Source: Rhizobiales bacterium UBA3584 (GTDB lineage Bacteria; Pseudomonadota; Alphaproteobacteria; Rhizobiales; Devosiaceae). From it: DNA of 23,140 bases. The translations under genes were made by a program, and so were the position numbers. Of the stretch, positions 14,137-22,640 are shown in pieces (the stretch's first letter is position 1; each line of letters starts with the position of its first letter). Where the stretch lies: positions 1 through 23,140 of the forward strand of contig DFMV01000079.1 in assembly GCA_002375765.1 (NCBI GenBank), in the 5' to 3' direction. Below the pieces are notes generated by a model, which ran no database searches, was not told the origin of the DNA, and worked only from the letters and a program-made list of their open reading frames with translations.

Positions 14137-14948
14137 TGCCCCAATTCTTCACTTCGCTTGCGGGCTGCGCTGATTGCCCGTTTCATCAGCGCACCAAGCC
14201 CGTCAGGCGCCATCAGCACATCGAGCGCAGCCTGCGTCGTGCCATTGGGCGAAGTCACGTTCTTGCGCAATTGCGCAGCTTCGCTGTCATCCGCTTCCAT
14301 TAGGGCCGCCGCACCAACCACCGTCTGGCGCGCCAGGACCATGGCCTGCTCAGGGCTCAATCCTTCCGCTTCACCAGCCGCTGCCATTGCTTCGACGAGA
14401 TGGAATACATAGGCTGGCCCCGAACCGGAAACCGCAGTAACTGCGTCGATCAGACTTTCCTTTTCGACCCAGACCACACCACCTGCTGCAGCCAGCAACG
14501 CTTCGGTCAATTCTCGGTCTTCTGCCGTGACCGCGTCTCCGGCATAAGCTCCCGAGATACCCTTGCCGATCTGCGCTGGTGTATTGGGCATCGTGCGTAC
14601 GACGCGGTCGGTACCAAGACCGGCGACAATCTTGTCCGACGAAATCCCAGCAGCGATCGAGACCACAAGCGTCTTGGCACCGATCAATTGTTTGGTCATG
14701 CCCAGTACGCCATCCATGATCTGCGGCTTGACCGCGAGAACCACGACACGCGGCGTTTCGCTGGGCAGGTCGGTTCGCACAACAGCGCCGTGCTGGCTGG
14801 CAAACGCAGAAACGCTTTCATGAGGCTGTGGATCGACGAGCGTGAGGGCTGGACCGGGCAGTCCGCCCCGTACCCAGCCCGACGCCATGGCCATACCCAT
14901 CTTGCCGGCCCCGATCAGCACCACGGAGCCGGCGTCCGAAAGACTCAT
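14133..14948 (-). CDS. proC: Pyrroline-5-carboxylate reductase
   Basis: A 271-residue enzyme making proline from pyrroline-5-carboxylate with NAD(P)H. N-terminal Rossmann motif VLIGAGKMG (10-18), then VVLAVKPQ, VVSIAAGIS, RTMPNTPAQIGKG, and the C-terminal dimer domain with VSGSGPAYVFHLVEAMA and TSPNGTTQAAL. Its start overlaps the ybjN stop and its stop overlaps the csaA start, so the three are translationally coupled. Confidence 0.97.
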   Translation of the reverse strand: MSLSDAGSVVLIGAGKMGMAMASGWVRGGLPGPALTLVDPQPHESVSAFASQHGAVVRTDLPSETPRVVVLAVKPQIMDGVLGMTKQLIGAKTLVVSIAAGISSDKIVAGLGTDRVVRTMPNTPAQIGKGISGAYAGDAVTAEDRELTEALLAAAGGVVWVEKESLIDAVTAVSGSGPAYVFHLVEAMAAAGEAEGLSPEQAMVLARQTVVGAAALMEADDSEAAQLRKNVTSPNGTTQAALDVLMAPDGLGALMKRAISAARKRSEELGQ

Positions 14949-15445
14949 GCCTGCCCCACGGTTTCAAACATCACTTCTGCCAGAGCATCGGCGGCCGATT
15001 TGCCTGCCCAAACAACGAACTGGAACGCCTGGTAGTAAAGATCGCAACTCTCGGTTGCCGAGCGCAGCAGCGCCTCGCACTGTTGCGGCGAGACTTCCGC
15101 GCCGCCCGAAAGCAGGTGCGAGTTGCGGAACAGAACCACGCCTTCCTTGCTCCAGATATCGAAATGACCGATCCAGAGCTGCTCGTTGATGAGTGAGATC
15201 AATTGCTTGATTTCGCCGCGGCGCGCCTCGGGCACCTTCAAATCGAACGCGCAGGCCAGGTGGAGCGATTCCATCTCCTCCATCCAGTTGAACGACACAT
15301 GATAGTCGCTCCAGCCGCCTTTGACCGAAATGGAGATTTCGTCAGCGTCCTGGCGCTCGAACGACCAGTCGCTAATTGCGGCGATGTGCTCGATAATATC
15401 AACCGGGTGAATGGTCCGATCCAGTTCCAATTCGAGGAGTGACAT
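14945..15445 (-). CDS. YbjN domain-containing protein
   Basis: A 166-residue YbjN-family (type III secretion chaperone-like fold) cytoplasmic protein. Two alpha/beta units are visible: WSFERQDADEISISVKGGWSDYHVSFNW (27-54) and LWIGHFDIWSKEGVVLFRNSHLL. Function not established in general. A YbjN gene directly before proC and csaA is usual in Hyphomicrobiales. A Shine-Dalgarno CGGAG lies eight bases before the ATG at 15445. It is the first gene of the operon; a CtrA-type site lies about 208 bp upstream. Confidence 0.9.
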   Translation of the reverse strand: MSLLELELDRTIHPVDIIEHIAAISDWSFERQDADEISISVKGGWSDYHVSFNWMEEMESLHLACAFDLKVPEARRGEIKQLISLINEQLWIGHFDIWSKEGVVLFRNSHLLSGGAEVSPQQCEALLRSATESCDLYYQAFQFVVWAGKSAADALAEVMFETVGQA

Positions 15446-15652
15446 GGCTGGCTCCGCACGCTTATGCGTTGGTTCGAAGATGCAGCGGCCGACAGGATGC
15501 CGGACGCCTTACGCGGCACAACCGAACCGGCTTGGCCGGGGACAGGATGTACGAATCGTCATTGATCTCGACTGTACACCGCACTCCCGGCACGGACCCA
15601 GAAACGCGAGCCCAAAACCGAAATTCTCTTGTGGATGATCGGAGCGATATGG

Positions 15653-15667
15653 TTAACGGGTTCTTAA
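15653..15667. promoter_or_regulatory. Full CtrA-type binding site TTAA-N7-TTAA
   Basis: TTAA-CGGGTTC-TTAA is a perfect match to the alphaproteobacterial cell-cycle regulator CtrA consensus. It stands upstream of ybjN-proC-csaA and close to the end of the metallophosphoesterase gene. Confidence 0.5.
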
Positions 15668-15668
15668 C

Positions 15669-15691
15669 AAACCCTTCAAACCACAGGGTTT
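15669..15691 (-). terminator. Weak hairpin after the metallophosphoesterase gene
   Basis: AAACCCT-N9-AGGGTTT, 7 bp, downstream of the stop at 15714 on the minus strand. It is followed by GTTAAG and not a T-run, so termination here is doubtful. Confidence 0.3.
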
Positions 15692-15713
15692 TACACCACT
15701 GTCACAAACCGCA

Positions 15714-16451
15714 TCAGCGTGTGCGGCCTTCGGCGAGATCGCGGGCCCAGGTTTCATTACCCCAGGCTCGCGCCATGGCTGACGCCGCCATGTTGTCATA
15801 AGCCACCTGCCGCAGGTTGACGTGCCATTTCCCCGCCGACATCTCGACAATGGCATAAGCAGCCGCTGGCGAAAGCCGCGCCGCGGATTCAGGATCGTTC
15901 ATATTGAACGACGGCCGCCCCACGCTGCCGGGATTAAACACGATCCGCCCGTCGGACAGCGTAACCACACGCGCGATGTGGGTATGGCCACAACAATAGA
16001 GCGGGTAGTCGGCATGGGGTAGCTCGGCCTCGATTTCTTCGACCGTGGACCGGCGAAAGCCCTGCTTTTTGACCTTGCGGTCCAGCCAGTAGGTCTCATC
16101 CGAACGCGGTGTCCCATGGCTCATAAAGATTGCATCGGCATAAACGGCCGTCTCGGGGAGCTGCCTGAGCCAATCCATCGGCTCGCCCTCGATAGCGTCG
16201 ATGATCTTCAGATCTTCGGCGTCGAGCAGGTCGGCGTCACCCTCTGCCAGATAGCGATCGGTGTTGCCCCGGATCGCCACCATATCGAGTCCGGCCATCA
16301 CCGAAGCAGTCTTGTTGGGCCACAGCGGTCCGGCGAAATGATCGCCGAGATTGAGGATCTTTTCCACATCATGCCGGGCAATATCGGCAAGCACCGCTTC
16401 GAGGGCCAGCACATTGGCATGGACATCCGAAATGACCGCGACCCGCATCAT
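15714..16451 (-). CDS. Metallophosphoesterase family protein (YfcE/MJ0936-like)
   Basis: A 245-residue calcineurin-like phosphoesterase with the complete metal site: SDVHAN (8-13), LGDHFAG (35-41), RGNTDR (61-66), MSHGTP and CGHTHIA, followed by FNPGSVGRP. Such proteins hydrolyse phosphodiesters or phosphomonoesters; the substrate is unknown. It starts five bases after the ubiK stop, so the two form a unit. Two consecutive ATG codons make the start ambiguous by one residue. Confidence 0.92.
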   Translation of the reverse strand: MMRVAVISDVHANVLALEAVLADIARHDVEKILNLGDHFAGPLWPNKTASVMAGLDMVAIRGNTDRYLAEGDADLLDAEDLKIIDAIEGEPMDWLRQLPETAVYADAIFMSHGTPRSDETYWLDRKVKKQGFRRSTVEEIEAELPHADYPLYCCGHTHIARVVTLSDGRIVFNPGSVGRPSFNMNDPESAARLSPAAAYAIVEMSAGKWHVNLRQVAYDNMAASAMARAWGNETWARDLAEGRTR

Positions 16452-16456
16452 CGCGC

Positions 16457-16708
16457 TCAGGTGGTCTTCTTGCGACGCTTGAATGCTTCGAGTTCGCGGC
16501 GCAGGGCTTCGATTTCCTCGCCCTGGATGCTCACCAATTCGCGCAGCGCGTCATAATCTTCACGCTTTACGAGGTTGAGATCATTGACGACCCGCTCCAT
16601 CTGCCCCCTGATCGCAGTCTCCGCCTCACGGCGCGCGCCATCGGCAACCGATGCGGCATCGTTCATCAGCCGTCCCAGATCGTCGAAAAACTTTTGTCCT
16701 TGCGACAT
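16457..16708 (-). CDS. ubiK: UbiK-type accessory factor (BMFP domain)
   Basis: An 83-residue helical protein with the family start KFFDDLGRLMNDAASVADGARREAE and a coiled coil at about 45-78 (REDYDALRELVSIQGEEIEAL), ending in a basic KRRKKTT. UbiK-type proteins (formerly YqiC) bind membranes and help the ubiquinone biosynthesis complex in Proteobacteria. The symbol follows the family; the role in this organism is inferred. AGAGGA lies eight bases before the ATG. Divergent from lgt. Confidence 0.88.
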   Translation of the reverse strand: MSQGQKFFDDLGRLMNDAASVADGARREAETAIRGQMERVVNDLNLVKREDYDALRELVSIQGEEIEALRRELEAFKRRKKTT

Positions 16709-16833
16709 CGCTCACTTCCTCTTGTTTGGCCGTCCGGCCCACTGCCAACTATGTAGGGGCTCCAGGCCCGCTTGACCAGAGCCAGTCCGGGCGGCATGGT
16801 CCCGCAAAATTGCAATCAGCTTCGAGGCCCAAC

Positions 16834-17643
16834 GTGCCCTTCCCCATGATCGATCCGGTCGCCTTTGCCATCGGCCCCATCGTCATCCGCTGGTACGCCC
16901 TGGCCTATCTGGCGGGCATATTTCTCGGGGTAGGTTACGGCATGCTGCTCCTCAAGCGCAAATCGCTCTGGGTCAACGGCACACCGCCAATGACCCCGGA
17001 CGAGCTCTTCGATTTCACCTTCTGGATCGTCATCGGCATCATCATCGGTGGCCGGTTGGGCTATGTCGTGTTTTACGATCCACTGGTCTTTGCAGCAAAT
17101 CCGGGCCAGATCATCGCCCTTTGGGACGGCGGCATGAGTTTCCACGGCGGGATGCTGGGCCTGATGGTTGCCATAATCGTGTATCTTAGCCGCAAGAAGG
17201 CCAACATCCTGTCCGGCCTGGACCTGCTCGCCTGCTGCGCCACCATCGGTCTGTTTCTCGGGCGCGTCGCCAATTTTATCAACGCCGAACTCTACGGCTC
17301 GGTCACCACAATGCCATGGGGCGTGATCTTTCCCGGCGCCGGCGATCTCCCGCGCCACCCCAGCCAGCTCTATGAGGGCTTGCTTGAAGGTGTCCTTCTG
17401 TTCCTCGTCATCCGCTATTTCACGCACGTCAAACTGGTGCTGCGCCGCCCCGGCATCGCCGCCGGGATCTTCGGCATTGGCTATGCGCTTTCACGCATTT
17501 TCGTCGAATTCTTCCGCCTGCCCGACAGCCACATCGGCTATCTCGCCTTCGGCTGGCTGACCATGGGCATGGTTCTCTCGCTGCCCATCCTTGTTGCCGG
17601 CATCGCCCTGATCGTTTGGGCCCGGACGCGTCGTCATGCCTAA
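16834..17643 (+). CDS. lgt: Prolipoprotein diacylglyceryl transferase
   Basis: A 269-residue inner-membrane enzyme that transfers diacylglyceryl from phosphatidylglycerol to the lipobox Cys of prolipoproteins. It has FAIGPIVIRWYALAYLAGI (11-29), HGGMLGLMVA, the signature GRVANFINAELYG, and PRHPSQLYEGLLEG; seven hydrophobic helices are visible. I chose GTG 16834 (GAGG six bases upstream), which gives the MPFPMIDP start usual in the order; the ATG at 16846 is possible. The frame extends further upstream but would overlap the divergent ubiK. The stop overlaps the next gene by eight bases. Confidence 0.95.
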   Translation: MPFPMIDPVAFAIGPIVIRWYALAYLAGIFLGVGYGMLLLKRKSLWVNGTPPMTPDELFDFTFWIVIGIIIGGRLGYVVFYDPLVFAANPGQIIALWDGGMSFHGGMLGLMVAIIVYLSRKKANILSGLDLLACCATIGLFLGRVANFINAELYGSVTTMPWGVIFPGAGDLPRHPSQLYEGLLEGVLLFLVIRYFTHVKLVLRRPGIAAGIFGIGYALSRIFVEFFRLPDSHIGYLAFGWLTMGMVLSLPILVAGIALIVWARTRRHA

Positions 17644-18718
17644 GCCGGGCCTTTCTCTTGGTGATCTGATCGACATGCAGATTCGCCAGCAGGGGCCGAT
17701 GTCGCTGGCGACCTATATGGGCCTGTGCCTGACCCACCCCACGCGCGGCTACTACCGCAAAGCCGACCCACTCGGCGCCGGTGGCGATTTCATCACCGCT
17801 CCGGAAATCAGCCAGACGTTCGGTGAAATGATCGGCGCCTGGATCGCCGATCTCTTCCTGCAGATGGGCCTGCCGGACAAGTTCACCCTCCTTGAACTGG
17901 GCCCCGGCCGCGGCACCCTGCTCTCCGATGCCCTGCGTGTCGCCACCCGCGCGACTGGCCTTGCCCGGGCGCTCGACCTCAAGCTCTATGAGACCAACCC
18001 TGTTCTCGCCGCCATGCAGCGCGAAAAGCTGGCGGCCTATTCGCCCGACTGGATCGAGGACGTCGAAGCCCTCGGCAGTTCTCCGCTCGTCATAATTGCC
18101 AACGAATTTTTCGACGCCCTGCCGGTTCGGCAATTCGTCCGGCGGGAAGGCAAATGGTACGAACGCAGCGTCGGGCTTGCTGATGGCCAGCGCGTTCTCG
18201 GCCTTTCGCCGACGCCTTATGAGGAAGCACTGATCGGCGAGGCATTCGCCTCGGCCAGAGATGGCGAAGTCGCCGAAATCGGCTTGGCTGCCCAACAGTT
18301 CATGGGCCAGCTGTGCCGTCTCCTCGCCCCCCGAGGCGGGGCGTTGCTCGCCATCGATTATGGCTATGAACACACTCAGCCCGGCGAAACGCTACAGGCA
18401 CTGTCCCGTCACGCCCCGGTCGATCCCTTGGCTCAACCCGGTGCCGCAGACCTCACGACACATGTGGATTTCGAAGCGCTGGGCCGCGCTGGACGCATGG
18501 CTGGGTTGACGGTCCACCCCATTGTGACCCAGGGGCGTTTTCTTACATCATTGGGACTGGCCGAACGCCATTCGGCGCTCGCCGCAGCAAACCCGGAAAA
18601 GGCCGCTTCTCTCGCATCGGCCTTCGACCGGCTCACAGGGGCCGATCAGATGGGTGAGTTGTTCAAGGTCCTGTGCGCAGCAAGCCCAGGGCTGCGTCCG
18701 GCGGGATTTCCCGCATAA
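17636..18718 (+). CDS. Class I SAM-dependent methyltransferase, NDUFAF7/MidA family
   Basis: A 360-residue protein of the family (DUF185) whose mitochondrial member NDUFAF7/MidA methylates an Arg of a complex I subunit. Visible features: GGDFITAPEISQTFGEMIGAWI (49-70), the SAM motif LLELGPGRG (85-93) and NEFFDALPVRQF (156-167), all diagnostic for the family. It starts within the lgt end (8-base overlap) and is followed by pgeF, a conserved trio. The substrate here is inferred only from the family. Confidence 0.93.
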   Translation: MPKPGLSLGDLIDMQIRQQGPMSLATYMGLCLTHPTRGYYRKADPLGAGGDFITAPEISQTFGEMIGAWIADLFLQMGLPDKFTLLELGPGRGTLLSDALRVATRATGLARALDLKLYETNPVLAAMQREKLAAYSPDWIEDVEALGSSPLVIIANEFFDALPVRQFVRREGKWYERSVGLADGQRVLGLSPTPYEEALIGEAFASARDGEVAEIGLAAQQFMGQLCRLLAPRGGALLAIDYGYEHTQPGETLQALSRHAPVDPLAQPGAADLTTHVDFEALGRAGRMAGLTVHPIVTQGRFLTSLGLAERHSALAAANPEKAASLASAFDRLTGADQMGELFKVLCAASPGLRPAGFPA

Positions 18719-18735
18719 AGAAAGCCAACCTCACA

Positions 18736-19506
18736 ATGCATCCTCCAGTCGAAAAGAGCCCCGCAATCACCGCCGCCGCCGCTATCCGCCACGGGTTTTT
18801 CGGGCGACGCGGCGGGGTATCGGAGGGCGAATTCGCCTCCCTCAACGCCTCGCGTTCGGTTGGTGACGACGCGGCAAATGTGGTCGATAACGTCCACCGC
18901 GCTGTCATGGCCCTCAAGGGCGGCCCCATCGAAGTCGCACTCGCGACGCAGGTTCACGGCACGCATGTACATATCGTCGACAAGGCCTTCGATCTTCAGC
19001 ACCGCCCCGAAGCGGACGCCATGGTCACCAACAGATCCGGCATCGCGCTGGGCATTCTGACCGCCGATTGCGCACCCATTCTACTTGCAGATCCCAAGGC
19101 GGGGATAATCGGCGCGGCCCATGCGGGCTGGAAGGGTGCCGTCGGCGGCATTCTGGCCGATACCGTCGCCGCCATGGAACAACTGGGCGCTTCCCGTGCC
19201 AACATCATCGCGGCCATCGGCCCGGCCATCTCGGTTGAAAATTACGAGATCGGCGAGGAGATGGCCAAAGAGATTCGCACCCGATTTCCCGACGCAGCCG
19301 ATTTCATCATCACCGACGGCTGGCCCAAGCCTCATTTCGACGTGCCCGGCCTTGTGCTGGCGCAGGCAAAATCGCTGGGCATCGGCACGGTCGAATCGGT
19401 CGGAGGCTGCACTTACGCCAATCCCGATCTCTATTTCTCCCATCGTCATTCAACCCACAACAACACCCGTGCCGGTCGCCAGATCGCGCTCATCGCCAGG
19501 GGATAA
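18736..19506 (+). CDS. pgeF: PgeF/YfiH-type peptidoglycan editing factor (multicopper polyphenol oxidase domain)
   Basis: A 256-residue protein of the YfiH/LACC1 family: HGFFGRRGGVSEGEFASLN (19-37), the catalytic TQVHG with His74, LTADCAPILL with Cys112, and GAAHAGWKGAVGG with His129, then AAIGPAISVENYEIG and FSHRHSTHNNTRAGRQ. Family members act as purine nucleoside phosphorylase/adenosine deaminase-type enzymes and in peptidoglycan quality control. Start at ATG 18736; the frame stays open to 18673, overlapping the methyltransferase. The Shine-Dalgarno is weak (AAAGAAAG), so coupling to the upstream gene is likely. Confidence 0.93.
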   Translation: MHPPVEKSPAITAAAAIRHGFFGRRGGVSEGEFASLNASRSVGDDAANVVDNVHRAVMALKGGPIEVALATQVHGTHVHIVDKAFDLQHRPEADAMVTNRSGIALGILTADCAPILLADPKAGIIGAAHAGWKGAVGGILADTVAAMEQLGASRANIIAAIGPAISVENYEIGEEMAKEIRTRFPDAADFIITDGWPKPHFDVPGLVLAQAKSLGIGTVESVGGCTYANPDLYFSHRHSTHNNTRAGRQIALIARG

Positions 19507-19656
19507 TCGCCTGTGCAGACGGGCAACACCGTTAACCGCGCTTCACCTTCATTCAAAAGTCATATTGAGTTTGCGCCGTCCGGGGTCTAAACGTCCGCCC
19601 CACAAGCTCGGGGCATTGGCGGCCTCTGGCGATCAGGGCACACATAGAGGCTGACC

Positions 19657-20589
19657 ATGAAGCTGGTGACGGGCAACTCAAACCTCACCGTGGCCAAGGC
19701 CGTTTCCGACTATCTCGAAATTCCGCTGACCGACGCGTCGGTCAAGAAGTTCGCCGACAAGGAAATTTTCGTGGAGATCCACGAGAACGTGCGCGGCGAG
19801 GATGTGTTCATCCTCCAGTCCACGTCCTTTCCGGCCAATGACAACCTCATGGAACTGCTGATCCTGATCGACGCCATGCGCCGGTCGTCCGCCCGCCGCA
19901 TCACGGCCGTCCTGCCCTATTACGGCTATGCGCGTCAGGATCGCAAATCGGCTCCGCGCACGCCGATCTCGGCCAAACTCGTGGCCAATCTCATAACCCA
20001 TGCCGGTGCGAACCGCATTCTGACCCTGGATCTGCATGCACCGCAAATCCAGGGTTTTTTCGATATCCCAACCGATAATCTTTATGCCGCCCCGGTCCTC
20101 ACCCGCGATATCGCCGAAAATTACGACACATCAAAGGTGATGATCGTTTCCCCGGACGTCGGCGGCGTTCTGCGGGCCCGCAACGTGGCCAACCGCATCG
20201 GCGCGCAACTGGCCATCGTCGATAAACGCCGCCCCCGCGCCGGCGTGTCCGAAGTGATGAACATCATCGGCGACGTCGAAGACCAGTCCTGCATCCTGAT
20301 CGACGATATCGTCGATTCCGGCGGCACGCTGGTCAACGCGGCCGAGGCCCTGCTCAATGCCGGGGCCAGGGAAGTCTCGGCCTATATCACCCATGGCGTC
20401 CTCTCGGGCGACGCGCCGGCCCGCATCGCCAAGTCGCGGCTCAAGGAACTGGTTACCACCGATTCCATCGAGATGACCGAGGCTGTCGCCAAGGTCGACA
20501 AGATCCGCCACATCTCCATCGCCACACTGATCGGCGAAGCCATAGCGCGCACCGCGTCCGAGCAGTCGGTTTCGAGCCTTTTCGACTGA
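19657..20589 (+). CDS. prs: Ribose-phosphate pyrophosphokinase
   Basis: A 310-residue cytoplasmic PRPP synthase (ribose 5-phosphate + ATP), feeding purine, pyrimidine, His, Trp and NAD synthesis. It has [16 protein letters not shown] (86-101), the flexible catalytic region [12 protein letters not shown] (125-136), KRRPRAG and the PRPP motif DDIVDSGGT (216-224). AGAGGC lies before the ATG at 19657. A 150-bp leader separates it from pgeF, so it likely has its own promoter. Confidence 0.98.
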   Translation: MKLVTGNSNLTVAKAVSDYLEIPLTDASVKKFADKEIFVEIHENVRGEDVFILQSTSFPANDNLMELLILIDAMRRSSARRITAVLPYYGYARQDRKSAPRTPISAKLVANLITHAGANRILTLDLHAPQIQGFFDIPTDNLYAAPVLTRDIAENYDTSKVMIVSPDVGGVLRARNVANRIGAQLAIVDKRRPRAGVSEVMNIIGDVEDQSCILIDDIVDSGGTLVNAAEALLNAGAREVSAYITHGVLSGDAPARIAKSRLKELVTTDSIEMTEAVAKVDKIRHISIATLIGEAIARTASEQSVSSLFD

Positions 20590-20608
20590 TCGCCGCTCCT
20601 GGCGAAGG

Positions 20609-20623
20609 TTAATAAGCGCTTAA
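20609..20623. promoter_or_regulatory. Full CtrA-type binding site TTAA-N7-TTAA
   Basis: TTAA-TAAGCGC-TTAA lies in the gap between prs and the hypothetical gene at 20714, a promoter-like position 91 bp from that gene's start. Confidence 0.5.
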
Positions 20624-20713
20624 CGCTCATACCCGGACTCGCCCCGGCTGTCGCCCGGTCGGCGAATCTCTCACGCTGCCATTGCTCAAATGGAAGCGAG
20701 GGAGTTTTGACCG

Positions 20714-21109
20714 ATGGCGACGACTCAGCCACAAGCGCTACCAGCGCGCGGAACTTTGGACTGGCTCCGGCATTTTCCCTTTTTGCGGAAGATCCGGTGG
20801 GGCGAGCCAGCCATGACCGCGTACGCTGCGTATGTGGAAGTATCAGTGAAAAAGACCCCTCCCCGCCACCCTCTGGTGGCCCCGCGCTCAAGCGCCGAGA
20901 CAGAGCTGCTGGCCCTCCTCGATGAAATTCCGGGATGGCCCGACGCCATGCTCGTGCACATGCACAAGCGGTTCGGGACCAGCCGCCTTTTCCGCGTCCA
21001 TCACGATCCTGATGGGCCGCTGACTGAACGCGCCCTGACCCTGCGCGCCGCTGCGTTCGAGGAAATGAGCCGGCGCGGGCTCGAGGCTCTGGCTGAAGAC
21101 GAAGACTAG
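20714..21109 (+). CDS. Hypothetical protein, 131 aa
   Basis: Read from ATG 20714, nine bases after GAGGGAG. Residues from about 60 look like a real cytoplasmic helical protein: AETELLALLDEIPGWPDAM, HMHKRFGTSRLFRVHHD, then ERALTLRAAAFEEMSRRGLEAL and an acidic end (EDED). The first 55 residues are odd, basic and Pro-rich, with a GCCACC-CTCT-GGTGGC palindrome at 20865-20880, and could come from an intergenic repeat; ATG 20814 (MTAYAAYVEV) is an alternative start. No domain recognised. Confidence 0.6.
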   Translation: MATTQPQALPARGTLDWLRHFPFLRKIRWGEPAMTAYAAYVEVSVKKTPPRHPLVAPRSSAETELLALLDEIPGWPDAMLVHMHKRFGTSRLFRVHHDPDGPLTERALTLRAAAFEEMSRRGLEALAEDED

Positions 21110-21193
21110 CGCCAACCAGCCTCTTGCCCAATTTTTCCGCCTCCTGTATAGACCCGCTCCATGAAGCGCTCGTCACCCCTGGAGGACGGGCGC

Positions 21194-21220
21194 GCGTTTC
21201 TTTTTCTGGTTGAGAAACGC
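21194..21220 (+). promoter_or_regulatory. Inverted repeat in the rplY leader
   Basis: GCGTTTCT and AGAAACGC form 8-bp arms around TTTTTCTGGTT-type sequence, ending 22 bases before the rplY start. A candidate mRNA leader structure for autoregulation; no such element is known to me for L25. Confidence 0.35.
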
Positions 21221-21242
21221 ACCCAACCAATGGATGATTTCC

Positions 21243-21872
21243 ATGAGCGTCGAGCTGAAGGCTTCGGTGCGGGACCGGGTGGGCAAGGGGGCCGCTCGTG
21301 AACTGCGTCGTCAAGGTCTGGTTCCTGCCGTTATTTACGGCGATAAGAAAGCCCCTCTTTCCATCGCGATTTCCTACAAGGACACGTTCCGCAAGATTCA
21401 TGACGGCGGATTCCTTTCGCACGTCATCGAGATCGATGTGGACGGCGACAAGCACCGCGTGATCCCCAAGGATTACCAGCTTGAGCCCGTGCGCGACTTC
21501 CTCGTGCATGTGGACTTCCTGCGCGTGGGCAAGAATTCGACCCTCACGGTCGAAGTTCCGGTCCATTTCGAGAACCAGGAAAAGTCCCCCGGCCTCAAGA
21601 AGGGCGGCGTGCTCAACGTCGTGCGTCACACCGTGGAAGTGACCGTCCCGGCCGATTCGATCCCCGAATATCTCGTGGTCGACCTGTCCAAGTCCGAAGT
21701 CGGCGACTCGCTGCACATCTCGGCCGTGGATCTGCCCAAGGGCGTTGTCCCGACCATTACCGATCGCGACTTCACCATCGCCACCATCGCGGCACCGTCT
21801 GCCCTGCGCTCGTCTGAAGGCGCTGAAGACGCGGGCGCCGATGAAGGCGAAGAAGAAAAAGACGAAGAGTAA
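21243..21872 (+). CDS. rplY: 50S ribosomal protein L25, long (CTC/TL5) form
   Basis: A 209-residue L25 that binds 5S rRNA. N-terminal domain [29 protein letters not shown] (4-32), then [39 protein letters not shown] of the C-terminal TL5 domain, and a very acidic tail ([15 protein letters not shown]). Two-domain length is normal for alphaproteobacteria. I take the ATG at 21243 ([11 protein letters not shown]); the frame opens at 21210 and another ATG lies at 21234. The Shine-Dalgarno is weak. Confidence 0.95.
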   Translation: MSVELKASVRDRVGKGAARELRRQGLVPAVIYGDKKAPLSIAISYKDTFRKIHDGGFLSHVIEIDVDGDKHRVIPKDYQLEPVRDFLVHVDFLRVGKNSTLTVEVPVHFENQEKSPGLKKGGVLNVVRHTVEVTVPADSIPEYLVVDLSKSEVGDSLHISAVDLPKGVVPTITDRDFTIATIAAPSALRSSEGAEDAGADEGEEEKDEE

Positions 21873-21879
21873 GTCTTTC

Positions 21880-21902
21880 GGGCCGGCGCTCCTCGCCGGC
21901 CC
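21880..21902 (+). terminator. Intercistronic hairpin between rplY and pth
   Basis: GGGCCGGCG-N5-CGCCGGCCC, a perfect 9-bp stem, followed by TACTGTTCCC, which is only slightly T-rich. Probably a partial terminator or a processing/stability hairpin. Confidence 0.4.
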
Positions 21903-21923
21903 TACTGTTCCCGGAGAGATGCG

Positions 21924-22640
21924 ATGCACCTGATTGTAGGGCTCGGCAATCCCGGCGCCGAATATGCCGCTCACCGGCACAATATCGGATTTCTGGCCGT
22001 CGACGAGATCGCCCGCCAGCACAATTTCCCGCCTTTCCGCCAGAAATTCTCCGCCCTCATCTCCGAAGGCGTGATCGATGGCGAAAAAATCATGCTGATC
22101 AAGCCCCAGACCTTCATGAACCGCTCGGGCGACTCCGTCGCCCAGACTGCCCAGTTCTATAAGCTCGCGCCCTCCGACATCTCGGTTATCCATGACGAAC
22201 TCGATCTTGCCCCCGGCAAGGTCCGCGTCAAAACCGGCGGCGGCAATGGCGGCCACAACGGATTGCGGTCCATCGAAAGCCATCTGGGCAAGGACTTTGT
22301 CCGGGTCCGTCTGGGCATCGGCCATCCGGGTCACAAGGACCGTGTGCATTCCCATGTGCTCTCCAACTTCCACAAGGCCGATAACGAGTGGCTCGAACCC
22401 CTGCTCGACTCGCTCGCCAAAAACGCGGGGTTGATCGCCAAGGGTGACGCGGCAGGGCTGATGAACAAGCTTGCGCTTGCCCTCCCTTCGGCGCCCAAGG
22501 CCGCACCGGCGACCGAAAAGCCGGCACCAAGGGCCCAAAGCCACGTCCGGCAAGCGCGCCAATCCGCCCTTCAGAGCAAAGTCCCCGAATCCGGCCCCAT
22601 GGCCGATATGCTCAAAAAGCTGTTCGGGAAAAAGGACTAA
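21924..22640 (+). CDS. pth: Peptidyl-tRNA hydrolase
   Basis: A 238-residue Pth that frees tRNA from drop-off peptidyl-tRNA. Active-site residues are present: GLGNPG with Asn10, RHNIG with catalytic His19, QTFMNRSG (Asn65), HDELDL (Asp90) and GGHNGLRS (Asn111). GGAGAG precedes the ATG. It is about 40 residues longer than the E. coli enzyme owing to a C-terminal Ala/Pro/Lys-rich tail (from about residue 190), which is common in alphaproteobacteria. Follows rplY by 51 bases, a conserved pair. Confidence 0.97.
   Translation: MHLIVGLGNPGAEYAAHRHNIGFLAVDEIARQHNFPPFRQKFSALISEGVIDGEKIMLIKPQTFMNRSGDSVAQTAQFYKLAPSDISVIHDELDLAPGKVRVKTGGGNGGHNGLRSIESHLGKDFVRVRLGIGHPGHKDRVHSHVLSNFHKADNEWLEPLLDSLAKNAGLIAKGDAAGLMNKLALALPSAPKAAPATEKPAPRAQSHVRQARQSALQSKVPESGPMADMLKKLFGKKD

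Larger units (their letters stand above)
15446..15713. other. Leader region upstream of ybjN
   Basis: This 268-bp stretch has no supported gene; frames through it lack plausible starts and look like shadows. It should hold the ybjN-proC-csaA promoter. It carries the CtrA-type site (15653-15667) and the weak hairpin at 15669-15691. Confidence 0.5.
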
